Shown here: positions 1 through 6,230 of the stretch, in pieces
Layout of the letters: every line of letters starts with the position of its first letter
Position numbering within the stretch: position 1 is the stretch's first letter
From: Salinispora pacifica CNR114
GTDB taxonomy: Bacteria; Actinomycetota; Actinomycetes; Mycobacteriales; Micromonosporaceae
Direction: 5' to 3'
Length of the DNA stretch: 32,603 nt
Assembly: GCF_000514775.1 (NCBI RefSeq)
Contig: NZ_AZWO01000047.1
Coordinates: forward strand, 1 to 32,603
Program-made: the position numbers and the translations under genes
The notes under the pieces: model-generated
Database searches by the model: none
The model's input: the letters and a program-made list of their open reading frames with translations, nothing else
Told to the model about the DNA's origin: nothing

Positions 1-462
1 GTGCCGCTGCCGGCACGCACCCACTCACCGAACCAGTCCGTGCGTGCCCAGGCGCTGTTCCGGCGCGGCGACCGCAGAGCCGCCTACCAGCTACTCCGTG
101 CCCACGTCCAAGAACTGCTCGAGGCCGACAACATGCACGCCTCCTGCGCTGTCCTGGTCGGCTTCGTCACGATGATGCCGGCAGTGGCACGCTTCGCCGA
201 CGGCGCCCGGATCCTGGCCTTCCTCGACACCACCGGCGCGCTCGACAACGCCGCCTGGGCGGCCATGGTCGCCGACGCGCGCGACAAGCTCGCCGCCGTC
301 ACCCCCAGACCGAACGAATCTGCGATCGTCAATTACCGACAAGCCCTCGCCACGATCGGCGACACCCTCGACGACCTACTTGTTGAACAGAACCAGCCTC
401 GCCGGGTGCTGAGGGCTCCACAACAGGTGGACCACTTCCCGGGCCCAGTCAGGGCTCTCTGA
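1..462 (+). CDS. C-terminal part of an AfsR/LuxR-type ATP-binding regulator (5' cut by window edge)
   Basis: The frame is open from the first base, so the GTG at position 1 is probably not the true start and only the last ~153 residues are visible. They are helical and Ala/Leu-rich, with the run GDRRAAYQLLRAHVQELL followed by a second helical block and ADGARILAFLDTTGA. This resembles the TPR-like tail of AfsR/SARP and large LuxR ATPase regulators, where a similar 'ARLLGAAEALR' block sits near the C-terminus. No DNA-binding or nucleotide-binding motif is inside the window, so the family call rests on the tail pattern only. The stop is followed 29 bases later by the Nudix gene on the same strand, so the two may be co-transcribed. 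Another TPR-containing regulator is equally possible. Confidence 0.5.
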   Translation: MPLPARTHSPNQSVRAQALFRRGDRRAAYQLLRAHVQELLEADNMHASCAVLVGFVTMMPAVARFADGARILAFLDTTGALDNAAWAAMVADARDKLAAVTPRPNESAIVNYRQALATIGDTLDDLLVEQNQPRRVLRAPQQVDHFPGPVRAL

Positions 463-491
463 CACACTGGTCTTTTTTGCGGGGGTAATAC

Positions 492-1049
492 ATGCGCCAC
501 TCCACAACCGCGCCGATCGCGGCGCTCCTCGCCGGGTATCGGCCCCAGAACGCCACGGAGGCCTCCGACGTGGTGCGGCTTCTGGATCTTCTGACCTCTG
601 GTGACCCGTGGTCGCGCGACCTGCCGCTGCATGTCACCGCCTCGGCGTTGGTGGTCCACCCGCCGACACGGCGGGTTCTGCTGCGCTGGCACGCCCGGAT
701 GCAGTCCTGGCTGCAGATCGGCGGGCACGGCGATCCCGGTGAGTACGACCCGATCGACGTCGTGCTGCGCGAGGGACGGGAGGAGACCCACCTCGACGAC
801 CTGGTGTGCTGGCCCGATGCCGCGGTACGCCAGGTCGCGGTTCTGCCGGTGCCAGCCAGCCTGAACGAGCCCGCTCACGAGCACGCCGACCTGCGTTTCG
901 TGCTGGCTACCGAGACACCTGAGCAAGCCCGACCGGAGAGGCCGACCGCCACGCTGCGTTGGCTGAGCCTGCCCGAGGCACATGCCAAGACCACCGAGCC
1001 GAACCTGCGCGAGTTACTCGCTCGTGTGGCGGAACTCTTCGACCAGTAA
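492..1049 (+). CDS. Nudix hydrolase
   Basis: A 185-aa protein expected to hydrolyse a nucleoside diphosphate linked to another moiety; the substrate cannot be told. The Nudix box lies at residues ~77-101 and contains REGREE (Arg93-Glu98), the helix that binds the divalent metal. The spacing between the upstream Glu and the RE pair is one residue off the textbook GX5EX7REUXEE pattern, and the final Gly is His. Length is normal for a single-domain member with an N-terminal helical extension. The ATG is preceded by a GGGGG Shine-Dalgarno-like run with about 7 bases between. It ends convergently with the amidohydrolase gene. The 105-base gap between them holds a small GC hairpin (GCCGCC/GGCGGC) just after the stop but no T tract. 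Confidence 0.85.
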   Translation: MRHSTTAPIAALLAGYRPQNATEASDVVRLLDLLTSGDPWSRDLPLHVTASALVVHPPTRRVLLRWHARMQSWLQIGGHGDPGEYDPIDVVLREGREETHLDDLVCWPDAAVRQVAVLPVPASLNEPAHEHADLRFVLATETPEQARPERPTATLRWLSLPEAHAKTTEPNLRELLARVAELFDQ

Positions 1050-1154
1050 GGCCGCCAGCGGCGGCAACAAACGCTGCATCCGGTACGACCCTGCCGGCCA
1101 GCCAGTCCGGCATCACCGGAAGAGGTAAGAAGATCTGGCTCGTTGAACAGACAT

Positions 1155-2357
1155 TCAGCGTACGCGCTTTCCCGCCCGGAAGACCGCGCGAGCCTGGATC
1201 ATCGCAGTTATGTCCGTGACGGGATTGCCCGCCACGGCCAGTAGATCGGCGTCGTAGCCGACCGCCACCCGCCCCCTGCGGTGGCCGAGACGGCACGCCT
1301 GCGCGGCCAACGACGTCACTGATGCCAACGCCTCGGCGTTGGTGCCGACCTGGCTGGCGAAGTATCCGACGTCGCTCGGCAGGATGTCGTGCGGCTTGTG
1401 CTGGTTGATCCCTGCGTCGGTGCAGCAGACGACGCGAACGCCACGGCGCCGCAGGTACGCCTGATTCTCCCAGTAGGGCGTGATGGTCCGGAGCACCTCC
1501 TCGGGCATCCCGTCTCTGGGTCGCACGACCGTGCATCCGACGAAGATCCCGGCGGCGGCGATCGCGTCGACCGTCGCCGGATCGAGTTTCACCCCGTCGG
1601 CGGTCATGAACGTGCAGTGCTCGATGCTGTCGACCCCGACCGTGACGGCGTCGGCGATTCCCCTGGCCGCGTGGGCATGGGCGCTGACCGGCAGGCCTCG
1701 GTCGTGGGCGGTTCGAGTGACCGCGCGTAGTTCGTCGAGGGTGTACTGCGCCGCTGCGGCGTTCGAGCCGCTGGTGCTCATCCCACCCGTCGCCATGATC
1801 TTCAGGAGATCGGCGCCGTGGTCGGCCCGGGCGTGAGCAGCCGCGACCAGTTGGTCCGGGTCGTCTGCCTCGCCGCCGAGATACCAGCAATGCCCACCGC
1901 TGCGCGTGATCGGAGGCCCGGCAGCGAGCACCTGCGGACCGCTGGCGTCCTCGGCGTACTCGGCCCGCAACCGCAGGCCGAGGTAACCCCGGTCGCCCAG
2001 ATCTCGGACTGTGGTGATGCCGGCACGCAGCGCGCGGGCAGCATGTTCGCGCATCCGGCCCAGGATTGTGGCGTCGTCGTCGTGCACCATCTGGTGCTCG
2101 GTGTGCCCGTGCGGATCGAATGCCAGATGGGTGTGCGCGTCCACCAGACCGGGCAGGAGCGTGACATCTCCGAGATCGGCCGTCGGCACCCCGGCTGGGG
2201 GCGAGGCGCCGGTAAGGTCCACATCGGTAATCTGTCCGCCGGCTACCAAAACCAGCACTGGGCCGTCGTGCAGCAGGTGACCGTCGAACAGGCGTGCCGC
2301 CCGGATCGCCAGCCGTGGATCATCAATGGTCTTCGCGTGAGTCGTCGCCAAGCCCAT
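1155..2357 (-). CDS. metal-dependent amidohydrolase (imidazolonepropionase/prolidase-like)
   Basis: A 400-aa cytoplasmic TIM-barrel amidohydrolase. Visible ligands are HTH in DAHTHLAF (His75, His77), the bridging lysine in LLKIMATGG (Lys186), His227/His229 in SAHAHA, His247 in SIEHC and the catalytic Asp314 in CCTDAG. An N-terminal beta-sandwich strand (AARLFDG) and the matching C-terminal strand (GYDADLLAV) complete the fold. This set fits the binuclear subgroup that includes imidazolonepropionase-like and Xaa-Pro/Xaa-Arg dipeptidase-like enzymes; the substrate is unknown. It is the last gene of a tight operon: the 59-aa gene stops 3 bases upstream, and a GGAGC ribosome site lies inside the end of that gene. 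A peptide or N-acyl substrate is likely from the family, but this is inference. Confidence 0.9.
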   Translation of the reverse strand: MGLATTHAKTIDDPRLAIRAARLFDGHLLHDGPVLVLVAGGQITDVDLTGASPPAGVPTADLGDVTLLPGLVDAHTHLAFDPHGHTEHQMVHDDDATILGRMREHAARALRAGITTVRDLGDRGYLGLRLRAEYAEDASGPQVLAAGPPITRSGGHCWYLGGEADDPDQLVAAAHARADHGADLLKIMATGGMSTSGSNAAAAQYTLDELRAVTRTAHDRGLPVSAHAHAARGIADAVTVGVDSIEHCTFMTADGVKLDPATVDAIAAAGIFVGCTVVRPRDGMPEEVLRTITPYWENQAYLRRRGVRVVCCTDAGINQHKPHDILPSDVGYFASQVGTNAEALASVTSLAAQACRLGHRRGRVAVGYDADLLAVAGNPVTDITAMIQARAVFRAGKRVR

Positions 2358-2360
2358 CGG

Positions 2361-2540
2361 TCAGCTCCGATCGGCTCGGATGCCGGTGATCAGGTGCCGT
2401 TCCGGGACCGGGGCCGCCCACCGGTCGGGGGCATGGATGTGGGGCTTGCGGCCGCGCACCGTCGAGCGACTGCCGGAGAGCAGCCGTTCAATCTGGGCGC
2501 CGGAAGGTTGTGGGCTCTCTCCGTCAGGACGGGCATGCAT
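2361..2540 (-). CDS. 59-aa basic protein in the NDK-like/amidohydrolase operon
   Basis: A short reading frame whose ATG overlaps the stop of the NDK-like gene as TGATG and whose stop lies 3 bases before the amidohydrolase start. This arrangement strongly suggests translational coupling and a real gene. Third codon positions are mostly G or C, as in the neighbours. The product is basic and polar, begins MHARPDGESP, and has a central SGAQIERLLSGSRSTVRG and a Trp-Ala-Ala-Pro segment. No signal peptide, membrane helix or Cys is present. I do not recognise a family. It could be a small partner of one of the two enzymes or a precursor peptide; the latter is speculative because no maturation enzyme is next to it. 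Confidence 0.5.
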   Translation of the reverse strand: MHARPDGESPQPSGAQIERLLSGSRSTVRGRKPHIHAPDRWAAPVPERHLITGIRADRS

Positions 2541-3352
2541 CACGGTGTCTCCAGACAGAGATCGAGGTAGCGCAGGGTGGTGTACGTGAGGTACGAGGGC
2601 CAAGGGTTGTCGTCGATGTTAGTCCGGTCCCGCCATCCGTCCCACGTCGTCTCGCCCGTGCGGATCCCAACCAGGAACCGGGCCGGGCCCGGCGACGACG
2701 CAGCCGTGATCTCCTCGACCGCCCGGGTCGCCACCCGCAGCGCAGCGTGTCGCGGACCACCCGAGTCCGCCGGCCAGTCCACCTCAGCCAGCGTCGCCTC
2801 AGCCACGCCTGCTTCCGCCGCCCATCGGTGGAGAACGCCGGCGACGGTGCTCCACAAGGGGAAGGGCTTGGGTGGCCGGGTGGTAGCGGCCGACAGTACA
2901 GCCGCATCGAGGACGGTACCGGCATCGAAGAGGACGCGGGACTCGCGCCGGACGCTCGCTGGGTCGTCCGCGGAGTGCACCAGGTTGAAGATGGGGTTCA
3001 ACGCACCGAGATCCGCCCGCATCGTGCCTGGCCGTGCCCAGGCGGGACGGAAATCGCCCTTGAGGCTCCCAGACACGAGGCTCGCCGCCGGCAGGTCTTC
3101 GGCCGGGCCGCGCAGGAGGAGGCTCTGCACCGGCCCCAGGGTGTACAGGACGGCGTTGAGCTGCCAGTCGAGCCGACCACCACTGCGGGTCGTGCGGTAG
3201 AGGTTGGCCCGGCACTCGGCGGAAAGCAGGAACTGCCGGAATCCGACCGACTCGAACCCTCTGCCGGTCAGCCAGCGCAGTACCGGGCCGGTCAGCTGCT
3301 GCCGTACCGCGTCAGGCTTCAGCATGACCAGTGCTAGTCGGTTGTCGTCCAC
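2540..3352 (-). CDS. nucleoside-diphosphate-kinase-like protein with C-terminal extension
   Basis: The first ~140 residues match the NDK fold. ALVMLKPDAV carries the KPD motif (Lys12). LRGPAEDL and the later PGTMRADLGA match the GPVV and PGTIRGDF segments. NPIFNLVHSADDP carries the histidine that is phosphorylated in true kinases (His126, in the NLIHGSDS position). A further ~130 residues with no family I recognise follow (Trp-rich, DDNPWPSYLTY near the end). The protein is 270 aa against ~140 for a housekeeping NDK, so it is a specialised paralogue. The start chosen is GTG at 3352: a GGAG site lies about 7 bases upstream and the kinase domain begins at once, whereas the longer open frame adds low-quality sequence. 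First gene of a three-gene coupled operon. Confidence 0.8.
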   Translation of the reverse strand: MDDNRLALVMLKPDAVRQQLTGPVLRWLTGRGFESVGFRQFLLSAECRANLYRTTRSGGRLDWQLNAVLYTLGPVQSLLLRGPAEDLPAASLVSGSLKGDFRPAWARPGTMRADLGALNPIFNLVHSADDPASVRRESRVLFDAGTVLDAAVLSAATTRPPKPFPLWSTVAGVLHRWAAEAGVAEATLAEVDWPADSGGPRHAALRVATRAVEEITAASSPGPARFLVGIRTGETTWDGWRDRTNIDDNPWPSYLTYTTLRYLDLCLETP

Positions 3353-3750
3353 GCACCTACTCCAGAAACTTGTCCACGCTCCCTCTCGGCCCACACCGTC
3401 GTACCGGAAACCCGGGATTGTGCCGCTGCACACTCCACCAGGGATTGAGATTTCAGGATGAAATGATTGTGGTCCGCAAAGTGGTGTTCCCCAAGTCGCA
3501 CGCGATGCGTAACAGAGTGGTGGCACGTCCGGCGCCAGGTTGTGCTGCAGCCCGGACAACACCAGCACCAACGCCGTGTACAGCGGCAACGCTGCGGTCC
3601 AAATCTCCGAGAACCGCTGACCAACGCAGTTGCTGCGTCCGGCCGACACCAAGGGCGTTGACGCGGCGCTGCTGCTGGCCAGGATGCTGGTCCCCGAATC
3701 GATATGGCCGGGCTGGGCCGACGTGTTACGCATGACCTACTATTCGCTAG
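3353..3750. other. intergenic region, divergent promoters expected
   Basis: About 400 bases between the NDK-like operon (leftward) and the small membrane protein (rightward). Open frames here show no recognisable domain. I see no repeat or structured RNA. Promoters for both directions should lie here, but I cannot place them. Confidence 0.4.
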
Positions 3751-4085
3751 ATGGCAGCTAAAACGGAGCGGAATGGTCGAAGGCGCGGCTGGGTGACGCC
3801 AGTCAAAGTCGCTTGGTTGGGAAGTGCTGTGGTGGTGCTTCTGTTGGTTTTACCAATCCACATTATCGCGCCAGGTGACCATGAGAAGGTAAGTTGCGGG
3901 AACGTGTTGAAACCAACCTTTACCCCTGGGTGGCGCCCACCCTGGACGGTGACTAGGGAGAACGAGCGTTTCGGGCCTGCAACTCGACACGCATTGACCG
4001 GATTGGTCGAGCCGTCGGGGTCATCTCGTTGACGGTCCTGGCCGTCACGCTGATGGCCGCGCGTACCCGGAGGACTTCCCAATAG
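3751..4085 (+). pseudogene. small two-helix membrane protein, frameshifted
   Basis: ATG at 3751 opens a basic N-terminus (KTERNGRRRG), a membrane helix (VAWLGSAVVVLLLVLPIHII) and then HEKVSCGNVL. Around 3980 the frame fails. In the +1 frame the sequence continues as CNSTRIDRIGRAVG and a second membrane helix (VISLTVLAVTLMA), ending at TAG 4083-4085. The span is 335 bases, not divisible by three, which confirms one indel. Two helices flanking a loop with two cysteines (SCGN and CNST) is an architecture common in short actinobacterial membrane proteins of unknown function. A sequencing error is the alternative explanation. No ribosome site precedes the ATG. Confidence 0.5.
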
Positions 4086-4399
4086 GGTTCGAGTCGGCTC
4101 GCGCGGAGAGTCATCGATGTGATGTGGAGGGTAGGCGGGGTGTGATCAAATCGAGTGCGTCGCTCGTGGACACAGACGGCTGCTACCACGGCCTGGTCGC
4201 CCTCGCCCACTCGGAGGCGCCACCCTCGCCCAGCATCGCGGCTGCCGTCGGACTCCGCGACAAGGACCAGCCGGGTCCGCCGTCACCAGCAGGTTGAAGG
4301 CGTGGGAGGAAACACCCTTGGCCATTTCTGGGAAGGTTCCGGGACAGGGACCGGCGGGGGTCGTTCCGCATGCGAGTTCGTCGAGGGTCGGCCGGCCGC
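4086..4399. other. no gene recognised
   Basis: About 310 bases between the frameshifted membrane protein and the end of the DUF2000 gene. Short open frames occur on both strands, with no domain, signal peptide or ribosome site. Nothing supportable seen. Confidence 0.4.
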
Positions 4400-4831
4400 T
4401 CAGTGATGCATGCTTGCCCCCTTGACTACCTTGTCCACCGCGTTGCGCGGGCCGTAGGTGGCCATCCCGACCAGGTCCAGTTGCTCGGTCCTGACAGCGC
4501 GGACGGCGGCCCGGTTGTCCCGGTCGTTGTTCGTGGCGAACAGGTCGGAGGTGAAGACCGACACCGGCAGGTTACGGCCGATCGCCCGGGAACGTGCCGC
4601 CTGGAGCAGTTCCCTGCCACCCATGAACACCAGTATGGGCTGCCGGAACATCGACAGGTACTGCACGTCGCCGGCGTCCTCGTACGGCTGGCCGATCACC
4701 TCGGGTGCCGCCGTGGCGATGCCACTGACCAGGAACGCCGTGATGTTCAGGCGCTGCCACGTGAGCAGGTCGTCGCGCAGGAGAACGGCGATCTTGGTGT
4801 CGAAGCGTACGGGTGTGGTGTCAGATCGCAT
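4400..4831 (-). CDS. DUF2000 family protein
   Basis: A 143-aa protein. It matches DUF2000 throughout: KIAVLLRDDLLTWQRLNITA at the N-terminus, the middle segment PILVFMGG, the DLFATNNDRDNRAAV block, and the C-terminal GPRNAVDKVVKG. The family is structurally related to the peptidyl-tRNA hydrolase 2 fold but its function is not established. The start is ATG 4831, the only one giving the family's usual length of about 140 aa. It diverges from the AraC-type regulator, whose likely start is only about 50 bases away, so control by that regulator is probable. AraC/DUF2000 divergent pairs are a common arrangement in actinobacteria. Confidence 0.9.
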   Translation of the reverse strand: MRSDTTPVRFDTKIAVLLRDDLLTWQRLNITAFLVSGIATAAPEVIGQPYEDAGDVQYLSMFRQPILVFMGGRELLQAARSRAIGRNLPVSVFTSDLFATNNDRDNRAAVRAVRTEQLDLVGMATYGPRNAVDKVVKGASMHH

Positions 4832-4867
4832 GATCCGATGATCGGTCGTGCCGGGCCTGCGGTCTTG

Positions 4868-4873
4868 TACGAT
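4868..4873 (+). promoter_or_regulatory. candidate -10 box for the AraC gene
   Basis: TACGAT fits the actinobacterial TAnnnT -10 pattern and lies 6 bases before the in-frame GTG at 4880, the spacing expected for a leaderless transcript. No convincing -35 element is visible. Inference only. Confidence 0.35.
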
Positions 4874-4879
4874 TTTGAC

Positions 4880-5683
4880 GTGTCGGTGACCAGCGCTGGC
4901 GCGGCGGGCATGGCGATCTCTGCGTGGCGTCCGCGACTGGGCGGTGTGGTGGAGGTGCTGCATGCCCATCTCACCGGTCACGCCTATCCGATGCACGCGC
5001 ACGACACCTGGACCGTGCTGATCGTCGACGACGGCGCCGTGCGGTACGACCTCGACAAGCACGAGCGCGGCGCGTTCGGCGACCTGGTCACACTGCTCCC
5101 GCCGTACGTACCGCACAACGGTGCCGCCGCCCACCCGCACGGCTTGCGCAAGCGTGTGTTCTACCTGGAGCCGGATCGGCTGCCCACCAGCCTGATCGGG
5201 GCTGCTGTGGACAATTCGGCGTTTATCGATCGCGTGCTGCGTCGCCGGATCTCAGCCCTGCACGCGGTGATCGGGCAGGCCGGCGAAGAATTCGAGGCCG
5301 AGACCCATCTCGCTGAGATCACCGAGCGGCTGCGCGCCCGGCTCGGCAACGCGGGCCTGCCCGAGCGACTCGACCGGACCCCGGCGTACCGGCTGCGGGA
5401 CCTGTTGGAGGCGCACGTCGTGTCGGGCATCTCGCTCGACGAAGCGTCCCGCGTGCTGCACTTCCACCCCGCCTATCTGGTGCGGTCGTTCACCCGCGAG
5501 TTCGGCATGTCGCCGCACCGGTACCTGATCTCCCGCCGGGTCGACCTGGCCCGCCGGCTGATTCTGGCCGGGGAGCCACCGGGGTCGGTCGCCGAGGCGA
5601 GCGGCTTCTACGACCAGCCGCACCTGAGCCGCCACTTCAAGCGGATCCTCGGCGTGAGTCCGAAGGCGTTCAGCAAGGGCTGA
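4880..5683 (+). CDS. AraC-family transcriptional regulator with N-terminal cupin
   Basis: The N-terminal ~150 residues form an AraC-type sensor cupin (HAYPMHAHDTWTVLIVDDG, then LLPPYVPHNG). The C-terminal ~100 residues carry two helix-turn-helix motifs: the first around SLDEASRVLHFHPAYLVRSF and the second around SVAEASGFYDQPHLSRHFKR, followed by GVSPKAF. It binds DNA as an activator or repressor responding to a small molecule, probably controlling the divergent DUF2000 gene. The open frame extends far upstream, but that part overlaps the DUF2000 gene antisense and has no regulator sequence. I chose GTG 4880 because a -10 box sits just upstream; ATG 4838 and ATG 4910 are alternatives, the last being where family similarity begins (MAISAWRP). 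Confidence 0.9.
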   Translation: MSVTSAGAAGMAISAWRPRLGGVVEVLHAHLTGHAYPMHAHDTWTVLIVDDGAVRYDLDKHERGAFGDLVTLLPPYVPHNGAAAHPHGLRKRVFYLEPDRLPTSLIGAAVDNSAFIDRVLRRRISALHAVIGQAGEEFEAETHLAEITERLRARLGNAGLPERLDRTPAYRLRDLLEAHVVSGISLDEASRVLHFHPAYLVRSFTREFGMSPHRYLISRRVDLARRLILAGEPPGSVAEASGFYDQPHLSRHFKRILGVSPKAFSKG

Positions 5684-6230
5684 GCCGCCCGAGGCCGTAG
5701 AAGGGCAGCCGGACGAACTCGACGGCCGGCGCGGGTTTGCAATTACGTAACCACGTCAGTGGCTACTGGTTGGGGTCGTGCCCGGTGGCGCCTAGGGGAG
5801 GGGCGCTGGAACGCCGGGACGACCCACTCATCTCGGCGGCCGCACTGCGGCGGTGGGCGCGCTCTGTTTCGGGACTGCTGGCCAACCAACTGTTCTCCGA
5901 TGGATGTGGCTGGTGGCGCAGGTCAGTTGGCGGAGGGCAGCGACCCTCGTGACCGGTGGTGTCGTCTGGTGTCGTCCTCCTGGGTGGTGAATCGATCGCG
6001 ACCGCGAGGCCGCCCGTCAGTCCACCCGGAAATACCAGGGCCGGGATTATTTCGGGGGCTACACAGGAATAGATCCAGGAAACAGTTAGGAATCCTACCA
6101 CCCGGATCCGTTACCCATGGATGTGGTCGTTACCGATTCGTTATCGGAGCTTCCGGTGCCCTTAAGCTCCTCCGGACCAGACTCTGCTCGGTCCAACAAT
6201 AGAACGGAATCTTGGAGGGCGAAAACACTC
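5684..6230. other. long 5' region of the protease gene
   Basis: About 550 bases between the AraC stop and the protease start. No recognisable protein is encoded on either strand. I looked for a cyclic-di-AMP (ydaO-type) riboswitch, which often precedes secreted hydrolases in actinobacteria, and did not find its conserved core. The part from 6060 on is AT-richer and probably holds the promoter. A GGAGGG ribosome site ends at 6219. Confidence 0.4.

Noticed and set aside
4370..4837. N-terminal extension of the AraC regulator
   Set aside because: The frame is open, but this stretch is antisense to a clear DUF2000 gene and has no regulator-like sequence.
5684..6230. Possible cyclic-di-AMP riboswitch before the secreted protease
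   Set aside because: GGGTGGTGAATCG near 5982 recalls part of the motif, but the conserved CAGCTAAC-type core and the closing stems are not found.
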